This document shows positions 1 to 7,929 of a stretch of 25,969 bases of DNA, piece by piece; positions within the stretch are counted from its first letter, which is position 1, and every line of letters begins with the position of its first letter. The stretch covers positions 1 through 25,969 of the IMG/VR virus record IMGVR_UViG_3300032285_004554. One strand, 5' to 3'. The notes beneath the pieces were generated by a model. The model did not search any database. It had not been told where the DNA came from and saw nothing but the letters and a program-made list of their open reading frames with translations. A program made the position numbers and the translations under genes. The DNA is from a virus.

Positions 1-239
1 AGGAACCGTCCCAGCTTATCATGCTGGAAGCGGATGTTTACTGTGTGGAGTTTTTCTCCTGGGCAATAAACCACATATGTTACCTTTGCCCTTGCCCACC
101 CGTGTGACCTCTCCGGGAGCAGGCTATAGTTGTGAACATACACCCTTGCTGGTGGGTATGGCTGACACTCCTGGTAGAGTGTTTCCACGATGGATCTTTC
201 TAGCTGCTGCTTGATGGAGTCAAATTCTTGGTTAGTCAT
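1..239 (-). CDS. hypothetical protein, cut by the left window edge
   Basis: An open frame starts at ATG 239 and runs off position 1, so the C-terminus is missing and 79 residues are visible. It begins MTNQEFDSIKQQLERSIVET and continues with a mixed aromatic and basic stretch (VYVHNYSLLPERSHGW, then VTYVVYCPGE). The start has the leader TAAATACACAT, like the A/C-rich leaders of many other genes here, and the gene follows the 250-639 gene by 10 nt on the same strand, so the two are probably co-transcribed. I recognise no family. The frame is open over the whole visible length and fits the gene packing, which is the main support for it. Confidence 0.6.
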   Translation of the reverse strand, partial: MTNQEFDSIKQQLERSIVETLYQECQPYPPARVYVHNYSLLPERSHGWARAKVTYVVYCPGEKLHTVNIRFQHDKLGRF

Positions 240-249
240 ATATGTGTAT

Positions 250-639
250 TTATTTGGTTGCGATTATTTTTAGTTCTCCTGACTTTAGGGTCTCTACCTG
301 GTAGTTGAGATCCTCCTCATTCATAAACTGCTTTAATTCAGTTAACGAATAATTCTGCTTAACATTCTTCAAGTTCTGTCCTAGCTGTCTAGCTATAGAG
401 CTATCAAAGAAGTCGCAGGTGAATGTTGCCTCACCATCGCTATTTATATCAATTCCCACATCATATCCGCGAGGAGATGGATTTAATGCTACGTATTGAT
501 GAACAATGTTTCTACTGGGATCGGAGGGATACGTTGTGCACTTCTGATTCTCGACAATTTTCCATCCGAGATTTTCAAAAGTACTCAAAAGTAATCTCTT
601 GTTTTTAAACTTTGTTTTGATTTTTACTGAGTGGCTCAT
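250..639 (-). CDS. DUF1257 / Ycf35-like protein
   Basis: 129 residues. The N-terminus MSHSVKIKTKFKNKRLLLST followed by ENLGWKIVEN matches the typical opening of the DUF1257 (Ycf35) family: MSH, a beta strand, K/R-K-x-L, then a helix ending LGW-x-V. Ycf35 proteins are small and of unknown biochemical role, known from plastids, cyanobacteria, other bacteria and phages. The family is often found beside a Ycf46-type AAA+ ATPase, and one lies three genes upstream here (1973-3541). The ATG overlaps the stop of the preceding gene as ATGA (636-639), which suggests translational coupling. The leader is AATAACACA. I identify the family from sequence pattern alone; a profile search would settle it. Confidence 0.65.
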   Translation of the reverse strand: MSHSVKIKTKFKNKRLLLSTFENLGWKIVENQKCTTYPSDPSRNIVHQYVALNPSPRGYDVGIDINSDGEATFTCDFFDSSIARQLGQNLKNVKQNYSLTELKQFMNEEDLNYQVETLKSGELKIIATK

Positions 640-965
640 TGTGTTATTAGTATTTGTATAACGTCATTTGTTTTTGCCGGCTGAACGCTAAGTCGCGTTA
701 TTTTCTTCTTTTTGAACCCCTGGTGTTCCAATGCGTCATTGAGTTCATATTCTATGGCTTCCTTGAATTCTCCGTGTGAGAGTTCTATGTTTTCTTTTTT
801 ATGCGATACAATGATATCAGTTTGAGTAATTCCTATTATTACTCCGTTGATTACCTCGCAACACGGAACTATCAAGCTAAAGGTACCCTCTGGATCCCCC
901 CTAAAGGAGATCCAGAGCATATCAAAAGAGGGAATATTCATTACTGTTTCTTCTCCCTCGTACAT
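636..965 (-). CDS. hypothetical protein in the Ycf46-Ycf35 cassette
   Basis: 109 residues from ATG 965. The frame is open further upstream, but starting there would overlap the preceding gene by 47 nt; ATG 965 lies one base after that gene's TAA (967-969), the same TAA-T-ATG junction seen elsewhere in the window. The protein is predicted to be beta-rich at the N-terminus (MLWISFRGDPEGTFSLIVPC, ending in a Cys pair) with a helix-turn near FKEAIEYELNDALEHQG and a basic KKKK segment. DUF1257 genes are often accompanied by a small DUF2997 gene, but this sequence does not look like DUF2997. Function unknown; its position between two conserved partners suggests it works with them. Confidence 0.6.
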   Translation of the reverse strand: MYEGEETVMNIPSFDMLWISFRGDPEGTFSLIVPCCEVINGVIIGITQTDIIVSHKKENIELSHGEFKEAIEYELNDALEHQGFKKKKITRLSVQPAKTNDVIQILITQ

Positions 966-966
966 A

Positions 967-1971
967 TTATACCTCAAGCTTACGGAAGTATTCCCCAGAG
1001 ATATTGGCCACATCGGTCATACTCTTGGCTTCCGAGATAACATTGGTTAACACTCCCTGCAGTTCTTTGACTGCGTCCTTATCCTTAGCAAAGTCTGTTT
1101 CTCCTTTAAGGAGCTTTTCAACCTTGCTAAGCTCTGCCTCTATGGTCTTATCTTCTATGAAGTTAAGATCACGGAACTCGTTGATATGTTTCATGAGTGT
1201 TTTGATGCTGGTCTCGGAAACAACCTCTTTCTTTGAGATTTTGCCGAGCACAACAGAGCAATGTTCAACCACCTTGCTACGCAGGGTGTTGATAACATCG
1301 CCAACGAACTCGTTGATTTTACCCATGTGAGTATCCAATTGGTTCTTGTACTCCTGCTTGTACTGACGCGCAGCTGCAAGTTTAGCTTCACCAGCAGCCT
1401 GCTCACGATTGATTTCAGTATGAATATCAATGTCAGCAAACTCAGTAGGCAGTTTAACCTCGAAGGATACAATCTCGAATGAGAACTTGCTCTTCACGTT
1501 TTCAACGCTGGGATATAGATCTTCCATATCATCAACGTTGATCTGGTCTGCAAACTGCTTGTAGTACTCTATAGCCTCCTCCTTGTAGGTTGGATACTTC
1601 TCGATGAACTCATCACGCATCTGGATGAACGCTTCTTTATACTCATTTAGCTTCTGGTAGACCTCTACATATCTTGCCTTAGGGACAAAGTGTGCTTGAG
1701 GAACCAGTGGAAACTGGAATGAGTTGGCGTACAAGTAGTTACGGGCCTTGGCCTGTAGACTGCGGAACAGGTTATGTACCGCAGGCTTGATAAGCATTTT
1801 CTTGCCGAGCTGAATAACCTCAGGAAGTTTGTTATCTAATTTGATATCTTCTTCCGTGAGGCTGTAGCTCATTCCCCACATTGCTATGTGTACGTTCACA
1901 AGCTTTCCATCTTGGAATACCTTGTCGTAGTACTGCTGCAGTGTGTCTGATATTTTGTGTTCTCTTTCCAT
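967..1971 (-). CDS. DUF3150-like protein, partner of the AAA+ ATPase
   Basis: 334 residues. After a short N-terminal part with VNVHIAMWGMSYSLTEED come segments typical of the DUF3150 layout: a beta-type start, a helix with K-x-L-I-x-P, and a long helical C-terminal half rich in K, E and A (roughly residues 190-320) that is probably coiled coil. DUF3150 proteins have no proven activity but are repeatedly encoded beside AAA+ ATPases, and here the gene follows the Ycf46-like ATPase with a TAA-T-ATG junction (1971-1975). The likely role is an adaptor or substrate-side partner of that ATPase. The family call is moderate; the coupling to the ATPase gene is seen directly. Confidence 0.55.
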   Translation of the reverse strand: MEREHKISDTLQQYYDKVFQDGKLVNVHIAMWGMSYSLTEEDIKLDNKLPEVIQLGKKMLIKPAVHNLFRSLQAKARNYLYANSFQFPLVPQAHFVPKARYVEVYQKLNEYKEAFIQMRDEFIEKYPTYKEEAIEYYKQFADQINVDDMEDLYPSVENVKSKFSFEIVSFEVKLPTEFADIDIHTEINREQAAGEAKLAAARQYKQEYKNQLDTHMGKINEFVGDVINTLRSKVVEHCSVVLGKISKKEVVSETSIKTLMKHINEFRDLNFIEDKTIEAELSKVEKLLKGETDFAKDKDAVKELQGVLTNVISEAKSMTDVANISGEYFRKLEV

Positions 1972-1972
1972 A

Positions 1973-3541
1973 TTATTCCATTGAGATGCTAAGCTTTCGC
2001 ATAGCGGTTTCTATTGTTTGGGTTTCGCCCTGATCGTTAAGCATGACTAGCTTGCCGCGGGCTTGTTTACGCATGGTCTGAAGATCTTCCTCGTGCGAAT
2101 GGGCAAAAGGAATAAACTCATCCAACTCTGCTAATATATCCTTATCGGATATTTCTTTACCAACATCAAATGCCCTGAACAATGCAGATTTAACCACATC
2201 CTCAATCTCGGCACCTGTGAATTCATCTGATTCAACAACAAATTTCTTTAGGTCGAAATCTGAGGGGTTACGGCCATATTTGGTTAATACCACATTGAAT
2301 ATCTCACGACGTTCCTGATCGCTAGGAAGGTCAACCCAGAATAACTGGTCAAACCTACCCTTACGAATAAGTGGCGTTGGGAGTATGGTGTGATCGTTTG
2401 AGGTTGCCACAATGAACGCAGGATTAGTCCTGTCATTGAGCCAACCAAGAAACGTACCAAAGATACGTGAACTTACACCTGTGTCACCCTTACCAGAAAC
2501 TGCATCCTTACTGAGACTCTTTTCTATCTCATCAATAAGTATAACGCACTTCCCAATGCTCTCTATGACCTTGATGGCTTCACGCATATTACGCTCACTG
2601 TTACCAACATGAGAATCAAATATAGATCCCATATCGAACTGGAACAATGGGCAATCAAACTCCTTAGCAATAGACTTGCTCACAAGAGTTTTGCCCACAC
2701 CAGGCACAGAGGCCAGCAATATACCCTTTGGTAGGGGTAACTTGTAGTCTCTTGCATCCTGTGAATATGCCTTTTTCCTAGAGCGAATCCAACGCTTTAA
2801 GCCGTTAAGCCCACCCACATTATCAAACGATATATCAGATGGGATATAGGTTAGCAGTCCGTTTTTCTTCAGCTGCTGAATCTTCTCATCGAATACCGTA
2901 CCCACAAATGGCTGTTCAAAGCTCTTCGTGGTGGTGTATGCCATAGCAAAAGCATTCTCAATTTCACCAAAGGTCATACCCTTGGCTGCTTCTACTGCCG
3001 CTTCTTTGATTTCTTCAGGAACCACTAGGGCGTCCATTTTATTGTCCTCCCGGGCCTTGTTAACAGAATCAATAATAAACGCTAGACGCTCCTCTATGCT
3101 CTTTGCACCAGGGAGATCGTAGTCTATCAACTGAATCTCTTTTTCCATTTCCGCGGGTATTGCGAATTTATGGCCAACAAGAACCAACATGTTACCCTTG
3201 GTCTTTAGAATATTCCAAAGGTTCCTGAGCAGGCGGATGTTAATCACCTTGTCGAAGTGAAGGTGGAAGTCTTTTAGGATAAAGATATTATCCTCTTCTC
3301 TGTAGCTCTGCAGATACTTGAGAAGCTCTGTGCTGTTATTTAGCCCTTCTGGGTGAATTTGATTTGTATCTTTAAGATTAACCAATCCACGTTGGGCATC
3401 CCAGGTGTGTATCTTTGTTACCTCATCCGTGGAGAATAGCTCCAGGATATCTTTTACTACCCTCTCCTCCTCATGGGTTAGGATGAACAGGCTAGGATAG
3501 TGTGCTTTGTAATAGTTTTTGAATTTTTGTGTGAATTCCAT
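1973..3541 (-). CDS. Ycf46-like AAA+ ATPase
   Basis: 522 residues. The N-terminal part (about 1-230) starts with a Y-P-S-L-F-I-L-T-H-E-E-E-R segment characteristic of Ycf46 proteins, whose N-domain resembles a degenerate ATPase fold. The C-terminal AAA+ module has Walker A SVPGVGKT (278-285), Walker B VILIDEIE (333-340), sensor 1 FIVATSN (376-382), an arginine-finger region LIRKGRFD (391-398) and sensor 2 GAEI (443-446), so it should hydrolyse ATP and assemble as a hexamer. Ycf46 is known from plastids, cyanobacteria and many bacteria; its substrate is not established. Here it heads a coupled set with DUF3150-like and DUF1257-like genes. The start ATG 3541 follows the upstream TAA by one base. 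Confidence 0.85.
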   Translation of the reverse strand: MEFTQKFKNYYKAHYPSLFILTHEEERVVKDILELFSTDEVTKIHTWDAQRGLVNLKDTNQIHPEGLNNSTELLKYLQSYREEDNIFILKDFHLHFDKVINIRLLRNLWNILKTKGNMLVLVGHKFAIPAEMEKEIQLIDYDLPGAKSIEERLAFIIDSVNKAREDNKMDALVVPEEIKEAAVEAAKGMTFGEIENAFAMAYTTTKSFEQPFVGTVFDEKIQQLKKNGLLTYIPSDISFDNVGGLNGLKRWIRSRKKAYSQDARDYKLPLPKGILLASVPGVGKTLVSKSIAKEFDCPLFQFDMGSIFDSHVGNSERNMREAIKVIESIGKCVILIDEIEKSLSKDAVSGKGDTGVSSRIFGTFLGWLNDRTNPAFIVATSNDHTILPTPLIRKGRFDQLFWVDLPSDQERREIFNVVLTKYGRNPSDFDLKKFVVESDEFTGAEIEDVVKSALFRAFDVGKEISDKDILAELDEFIPFAHSHEEDLQTMRKQARGKLVMLNDQGETQTIETAMRKLSISME

Positions 3542-3542
3542 T

Positions 3543-4022
3543 TTATACGGGTTTGTGTGTTTCTTTTAATGCTTGACCAAGTTCTGTGCCTCTTATTGCA
3601 AAGAAATCAAGGATATGCTCCATAATAGTGTTTAATGGAGTGGTGCCTCTCTTTCTAGCCATTTTCTTAATATACTCCTCCTCATGTGGAGGCAGCTTGG
3701 AGAGTAACCACACAGAGCCATTATATAATGGGTGTGAGGCTATCTGTAGCTCCTGAGGAGATTGCGGGGTGTCATTGTACCCCATCGCAGGTTTGCTTCT
3801 TATAGCAAGCTTCACGGGCTTTCTAAACCCTGCTAGCTTGTCTTCCTTCTTAAGTGGAGCCGGCAATGGTGTTTTAACCTTTGGTGGCCTTCCACGTCTT
3901 TTAGCCGGAGTTGCCTCTACAGCTTTAACCTCTTTTCTAGGTCTACCCCTACCTCTTTTAACGGGAGGAGTCTCATTCTTAATTATTTTTTTGTTAACCT
4001 TTTTCTTTTTTCTTCTTTTCAA
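3543..4022 (-). CDS. AT-hook DNA-binding protein with TTG start
   Basis: 159 residues. The N-terminus is strongly basic and carries two AT-hook cores, RGRGRPRK (about 23-30) and KRRGRPPK (about 41-48), which bind the minor groove of A/T-rich DNA. The C-terminal part (about 105-155, EEEYIKKMARKRGTTPLNTI and following) looks like a helical DNA-binding or dimerisation domain, possibly ribbon-helix-helix. No ATG fits; the only suitable start is TTG at 4022, directly preceded by an A/C-rich leader (AACAACACACACA) like those of ATG-started genes here. A nucleoid-like or transcriptional role on the A/T-rich phage DNA is likely. It precedes the Ycf46-like gene with a TAA-A-ATG junction. Confidence 0.7.
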   Translation of the reverse strand: MKRRKKKKVNKKIIKNETPPVKRGRGRPRKEVKAVEATPAKRRGRPPKVKTPLPAPLKKEDKLAGFRKPVKLAIRSKPAMGYNDTPQSPQELQIASHPLYNGSVWLLSKLPPHEEEYIKKMARKRGTTPLNTIMEHILDFFAIRGTELGQALKETHKPV

Positions 4023-4043
4023 TGTGTGTGTTGTTTTGAAGGG

Positions 4044-4235
4044 TTATACCTTTTTAGGTCGTGGTGGTTGTTGCATAGGTTTCTGAACTGGAGGTTCAGG
4101 AATATGCGTTAACTCTTTGCGTTGCTGAGACTTGCTGCTATCTGTATAATACTTACTAAGTAACGGATTTAGTATCGGTTCTACATATCCGCAAAGTCTG
4201 TCCCTAACTTTATAATATATTGCTGTTTTGCTCAT
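4044..4235 (-). CDS. small proline-rich hypothetical protein
   Basis: 63 residues, starting MSKTAIYYKVRDRLCGYVEP and ending in a proline/glutamine/lysine tail (PPVQKPMQQPPRPKKV). The tail looks disordered; the first 30 residues could form a short helix. No family recognised. A TATAAT sequence lies only 7 nt upstream of the ATG (4242-4247), so if it is a promoter the transcript would be almost leaderless. The downstream AT-hook gene begins 21 nt after the stop. Confidence 0.55.
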   Translation of the reverse strand: MSKTAIYYKVRDRLCGYVEPILNPLLSKYYTDSSKSQQRKELTHIPEPPVQKPMQQPPRPKKV

Positions 4236-4241
4236 TAATTA

Positions 4242-4247
4242 ATTATA
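4242..4247 (-). promoter_or_regulatory. candidate -10 box TATAAT
   Basis: Minus-strand TATAAT with spacing to ATG 4235 that would give a leaderless or nearly leaderless mRNA. No convincing -35 hexamer was found. It is a candidate start point for the leftward 1-4235 operon. Confidence 0.35.
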
Positions 4248-4249
4248 CA

Positions 4250-4414
4250 CTATTTCTTTCCATAGATTGGATAATATTTTTTATTTCCCTTCACTTTAGG
4301 TGTTAGGGTGGATATTAGCGAATCTAATGATCTGTATGTAAAATCATATAGTGCAACAAAGTTATTGCCTTGTTGCGGTTTTTTACTTAACTTCTTTCTT
4401 GTTCTATGTCCCAT
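4250..4414 (-). CDS. possible small basic protein overlapping the terminase start
   Basis: 54 codons from ATG 4414, starting MGHRTRKKLSKKPQQGNNF and ending with a basic tail. A longer frame reaches 4558 but lies inside the terminase gene. Even the short version overlaps the divergent terminase start at 4406 by 9 nt, and it contains a perfect hairpin plus T-run that looks like a plus-strand terminator (4353-4384). Both facts weaken the call. In its favour, its stop sits just before the next minus gene, as in a packed operon. It may be spurious. Confidence 0.3.
   Translation of the reverse strand: MGHRTRKKLSKKPQQGNNFVALYDFTYRSLDSLISTLTPKVKGNKKYYPIYGKK
4353..4384 (+). terminator. hairpin plus T-run ahead of the terminase gene
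   Basis: GCAACAA (4353-4359) and TTGTTGC (4370-4376) form a perfect 7-bp stem with a 10-nt loop, followed by GG and TTTTTT (4379-4384). It has the form of an intrinsic terminator on the plus strand, 21 nt before the terminase ATG, with no plus-strand gene upstream. It could be a leader attenuator for the terminase, or insulation against read-through from antisense-derived transcripts. Confidence 0.5.
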
Positions 4415-6109
4415 TCTGATGTCAAAGATACTATAGAAAAACTTTTCCAGGTTGGTACCAAGGATGCTGTTTTTCGTGCTCGACAGCTGATGTTTTCGGT
4501 ACTTCCGCCCTCTCATTTTGTCGAGAACTATTTGTTCGATAATGAGGGGAGGCTTCAAGATTTAACTGATTTCCCGATGCTTAAACATGTGTATGACCAC
4601 ATGCCACAGAAACTGCTCCTTAAGTGTAGTCGTAAGACTTTAAAGAGTACACTTTTGAGTAACTTCGTGTGCTTGAATATGTTGAGATGGAACTACTACA
4701 AGATGCTCTATATTGGCCCTCAGGAATTAACTGTTAAGTATTTCTCTAGTAATTACCTTCCACCCAGATTTGATAGCCCTAAGGTTAAGAATATGTTGGT
4801 GAAAGGTTGGGATAAGAATGATGTGTTTGAAAAAATTATGGGCGATACCAGAAGCAGTATCTTGTTTCGTTATGTTAAAGATGATGCTACGCGAGTCCGT
4901 GGACCTGCGGTTGATTGTATTGTTTATGACGAGGTGCAAGACATGATGTATGACCAGATTCCTATTATCCAGGAAACTATGGCATTGAGCCCTTACAAAA
5001 GAGAAATCTTCGCAGGTACTCCTTTGGATAGCACGAATACTATTCATAGTTTATGGAAAACAACGAATCAGCTTGAGTGGATGATGCGCTGTGGATGTGG
5101 TCATTGGAATAGTCTCACAGAGGGTAATGACCCAATGAAAATGATTTTGGAGCACGGTTTGAGTTGTTCTAAGTGCTCTAAACGTATTAATGCAAGAGAT
5201 GGTGAATGGGCGGCAGGAAATCCTACTAACTTCCTGATGACTGGTTATCATCTAGCCCAGCCTATACTGCCATTCTTTAATGAAACTGAAAAAGAGTGGA
5301 AAGAAATTTATGAAAAATGTACTAGTGGTAAGTACGATCATAAAAAGATAATGAACGAAGTGTTTGGGCTTACTTTTGATATGGGCACAAAACCCATCAC
5401 AGAAGAAGAACTTCGCCGTGTTTGTGTATTAGGTAAGATGTTGGATAGTGATGGTAAAAAGCTTATTCATGAAAAGAACCGACCAATGTATAAGATATAC
5501 ACGGTTGGAGTGGATTGGGGTGTTTCTATGGTTCAAAGCAGAACTATATGCACCGCAGGAGCCATGAGAAACGATGGAGTGTTTGAGGTTTTCTATGTAA
5601 AGATATTCAATGGATTTGATCATGAAGGGCATATTAGAAACATCTCAGAATTAGCTAATGCTTATAATGCCTTTTGTGTGGCTGACTCCGGTCCTGACCC
5701 TATCAGAGGAATTAAACTGTGTGAATTAACAAGCCCTACACGTTCGCAATTAGCAACATATAGGAGAAGTAAAGTTATTCAGTATTTTGATATGGGAGAT
5801 TACGATTGGAGGCAAAACCGCTGGGTGCTACATAGATCTGATGTTATTTCATTAGTTATACGACAAATAAAGGCAGGTAAAATATTGTTCCCTAATTGGG
5901 AGGATGTGTCCGACTATATGCAGGACTTATTGAATGTTTATGTAGAAGTAAAGGATGGTATGTACGGTCAGGAAATGTTCTATAACCACAACCCTAACCA
6001 GCCTGATGATGCAATGCACAGTCTTGTGTTTGCTGTTTGCGCCGCCTACATGGCCGCTGGAGATATTAGTCTCCAGGGCGCAAGTAGTAGTGCAAGAGAT
6101 GTTATTTAA
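4406..6109 (+). CDS. terminase large subunit (DNA-packaging ATPase/nuclease)
   Basis: 567 residues. It pumps phage DNA into the procapsid and cuts concatemers. ATPase part: Walker A-like LLKCSRKTLKST (about 71-82), which is the diverged RKT/ST form seen in terminases, Walker B CIVYDEVQDM (171-180) with its acidic pair, and motif III FAGTP (202-206). Between ATPase and nuclease lies a probable zinc knuckle, CGCGHWN (229-235) and CSKCSKR (254-260), as in GpA-like terminases. The RNase H-fold nuclease begins with YTVGVDWG (about 365-372, first metal-binding Asp), and VADSGPD supplies a second acidic residue near 427. It is one of few plus-strand genes, has no SD, and its last codons overlap the convergent gene 6106-7227 by 4 nt. 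Confidence 0.92.
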   Translation: MSHSDVKDTIEKLFQVGTKDAVFRARQLMFSVLPPSHFVENYLFDNEGRLQDLTDFPMLKHVYDHMPQKLLLKCSRKTLKSTLLSNFVCLNMLRWNYYKMLYIGPQELTVKYFSSNYLPPRFDSPKVKNMLVKGWDKNDVFEKIMGDTRSSILFRYVKDDATRVRGPAVDCIVYDEVQDMMYDQIPIIQETMALSPYKREIFAGTPLDSTNTIHSLWKTTNQLEWMMRCGCGHWNSLTEGNDPMKMILEHGLSCSKCSKRINARDGEWAAGNPTNFLMTGYHLAQPILPFFNETEKEWKEIYEKCTSGKYDHKKIMNEVFGLTFDMGTKPITEEELRRVCVLGKMLDSDGKKLIHEKNRPMYKIYTVGVDWGVSMVQSRTICTAGAMRNDGVFEVFYVKIFNGFDHEGHIRNISELANAYNAFCVADSGPDPIRGIKLCELTSPTRSQLATYRRSKVIQYFDMGDYDWRQNRWVLHRSDVISLVIRQIKAGKILFPNWEDVSDYMQDLLNVYVEVKDGMYGQEMFYNHNPNQPDDAMHSLVFAVCAAYMAAGDISLQGASSSARDVI

Positions 6110-7227
6110 GCCTTACCAAAGCCAATAACTCTATCTTCTTCTTTATCTTCTTTGTGACGATTATCTTCGTCTAAATAATAGATGTCAGCAATAGACATAC
6201 TCTCTGTTGCGGTATGTTGTATACCTAGAGAGTCTATTAATTTCTGACTATCTTCTACCGATAATTTCTTGAACTCATGACTGACTTTCAACCTGCCTTT
6301 TCTTAACAAGGCCTTATCAAGATTTTCCTTTTTGGTGTTGAATGTAGCAATAATACTTACATTCAAGGTACTGCTTATAAAGCTATCCGTAAGATTAAGT
6401 ATGGTTGATACCAATGATGAGTTTCCTCTATCTTCTTCCCGGGATAATAGTGCCTTTTCTGCGTCTTCTATAACAAGAATCATGTTCCTATTACTCATGA
6501 GCAGCGGCAGGAAGTTTGGCGATGTCAGGCTATCAATAAGGCTAATAGGGATATAAACAATCTTTCTATTTTTTACTGTTGATAGCAGATGTTTGATATA
6601 CGAGGATTTACCTGTGCCTGGATCCCCATAAAACAGGTATAAACCAGAGGATTTATTCTTTAATGAGTCTATAACACTATCATGTACTTCTTTAAACTCA
6701 GTACCGTAATTCAAATCAAGGTTAGTGTCTATTACAGGCACATCTAGTGGCCGTAAATCTGTATCCCCATGTTCGCTTACTAATAGGTATATCTTTGCTT
6801 CTGCTTCATGTTTGAACTTAGACAACTCCTCACCTAACTTTTTTAGTTTTTCAGGGGAGCCACCACAAGCCTGAACAGAGCAGGTTTTTACTTGTTTAGG
6901 TTTATTAAGATTATAACTTTCTTCGCTAATGTACGGCAGATATTCTCTTGATCTTCCGTAATCGCTAACCTCAAGAATAATATCCAGATATTCTCCTTTA
7001 CCTAGCCAGAATCCTGATTCTGATAGTTTCCCCCCTTTAAACGCAAATTCTGAATTTAATGGATCAAAATTATCAGATATAAACTGGCTAGTCTTTTCTA
7101 AATCAAGCGGATCTCCAACGTATACCTTAGATGGTAATGTTCCGTTTTCTTTATTATATAAGTATTCTACTCTAGTGTCACCTAATCCAGACGGACGGTC
7201 GAATAGGTCTGTGTGTGCTTTTTTCAT
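6106..7227 (-). CDS. AAA+ family ATPase
   Basis: 373 residues. The N-terminal 170 residues are unassigned and include a Cys pair near CSVQACGGS (about 116-124). The AAA+ core has Walker A GDPGTGKSS (201-209), Walker B ILVIEDAE (250-257, acidic but without the usual D-E order), sensor 1 IIATFN (292-297) and ALLRKGRL (306-313), where the conserved R-K-G-R finger is kept. This resembles the BCS1/classical AAA group rather than clamp loaders. The C-terminus is short, charged and probably disordered. It is convergent with the terminase with a 4-nt overlap and follows the 7230-7784 gene by 2 nt, so it is expressed with that gene. Its substrate is unknown. Confidence 0.8.
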   Translation of the reverse strand: MKKAHTDLFDRPSGLGDTRVEYLYNKENGTLPSKVYVGDPLDLEKTSQFISDNFDPLNSEFAFKGGKLSESGFWLGKGEYLDIILEVSDYGRSREYLPYISEESYNLNKPKQVKTCSVQACGGSPEKLKKLGEELSKFKHEAEAKIYLLVSEHGDTDLRPLDVPVIDTNLDLNYGTEFKEVHDSVIDSLKNKSSGLYLFYGDPGTGKSSYIKHLLSTVKNRKIVYIPISLIDSLTSPNFLPLLMSNRNMILVIEDAEKALLSREEDRGNSSLVSTILNLTDSFISSTLNVSIIATFNTKKENLDKALLRKGRLKVSHEFKKLSVEDSQKLIDSLGIQHTATESMSIADIYYLDEDNRHKEDKEEDRVIGFGKA

Positions 7228-7229
7228 CT

Positions 7230-7784
7230 TTATTTAATGTCTGTCATATATTTCGTCACATTATCAATTTTCATATTAAATATTTCTTCTAGCGCCAGAT
7301 TCTTTTCTTTGTCATCTCCGTCGGTTGGGAAACCTTCTGGCATGATAGCATTAGGAAAGATATCAGGAGCTTTGCAAAAACCGTATTCATGAAATACCCA
7401 GCCAGCATAAGCTTTAACAGAGTCACTATATTCTAGCTGTTCCATTTTAAGCAATAGTGCTTCTGTAATTCCAATAACGATCTCCTCTGCTTCTGAGGGC
7501 TCGAAGTCTTCAAAATCTTGATGATTATGATTTGTTAAACTATTGAGTACTTCGAATGTTCGTACATCCGTCTCATACATATCTGTGGTTAACATAACAA
7601 TCACAGCCTGAATCTTATCGGACTGCAGATCAGTTATCTTTATGTCATACTTAGTCTCTAGCTCGTTTCTGAGAAGTTGAGGTTCCCAGGTGAAAGAGTC
7701 CACGCCAAATTCCTCCTGTATAACGTAGGCCAAAGCCATTAGCGGAGCAGTTTGATCTTTTAATATTTCCTTAGAGGATTTCAT
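7230..7784 (-). CDS. hypothetical acidic protein
   Basis: 184 residues, strongly acidic, predicted mostly helical with a central EDFEPSEAEE stretch and a conserved-looking motif YAGWVFHEYGFCKAPDIFP. No family recognised. The first 60 residues (ALAYVIQEEFGVDSFTWEP, LRNELETKYDIKI) look like a small helical domain. It is coupled to the AAA+ gene 6106-7227 (TAA-AG-ATG), so it may be a partner or regulator of that ATPase. Its own start ATG 7784 lies 18 nt past the 3' end of the tRNA-Met gene with the A-rich leader AATAAAACCTAA. Confidence 0.7.
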   Translation of the reverse strand: MKSSKEILKDQTAPLMALAYVIQEEFGVDSFTWEPQLLRNELETKYDIKITDLQSDKIQAVIVMLTTDMYETDVRTFEVLNSLTNHNHQDFEDFEPSEAEEIVIGITEALLLKMEQLEYSDSVKAYAGWVFHEYGFCKAPDIFPNAIMPEGFPTDGDDKEKNLALEEIFNMKIDNVTKYMTDIK

Positions 7785-7801
7785 TTAGGTTTTATTAGAT
7801 T

Positions 7802-7873
7802 TGGCAGAGGCAGGAGTTGAACCTGCTGTCTCAACGTTATGAGCGTTGCGAGATACCGTTTCTCTACTCTGCG
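7802..7873 (-). tRNA. tRNA-Met (CAU), initiator-like
   Basis: Full cloverleaf of 72 nt: acceptor CGCAGAG/CTCTGCC with a C1xC72 mismatch, D-arm GAGA-AACGGTA-TCTC, anticodon arm CAACG-CTCATAA-CGTTG (anticodon CAT), T-arm GCAGG-TTCAACT-CCTGC, discriminator A, no encoded CCA. The unpaired 1-72 position and the A11:U24 pair are marks of bacterial initiator tRNA, but the three G:C pairs at the base of the anticodon stem are missing. A CAU anticodon modified to read Ile AUA is the other possibility. It stands alone, 5 kb from the other tRNAs. Confidence 0.9.
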
Positions 7874-7877
7874 TTAA

Positions 7878-7914
7878 ATCTTAATTCTTGTTAAGATATC
7901 AATGTTTCATATCT
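7878..7914 (-). other. two mutually exclusive hairpins upstream of tRNA-Met
   Basis: ATCTTAA/TTAAGAT (7878-7884 with 7891-7897, 7 bp) and AGATAT/ATATCT (7894-7899 with 7909-7914, 6 bp) share bases 7894-7897 and cannot form together. They lie between the stop of the 7930-8394 gene and the tRNA and may act in processing or attenuation. Confidence 0.3.
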
Positions 7915-7929
7915 TTTGCAAGTTGTAGA

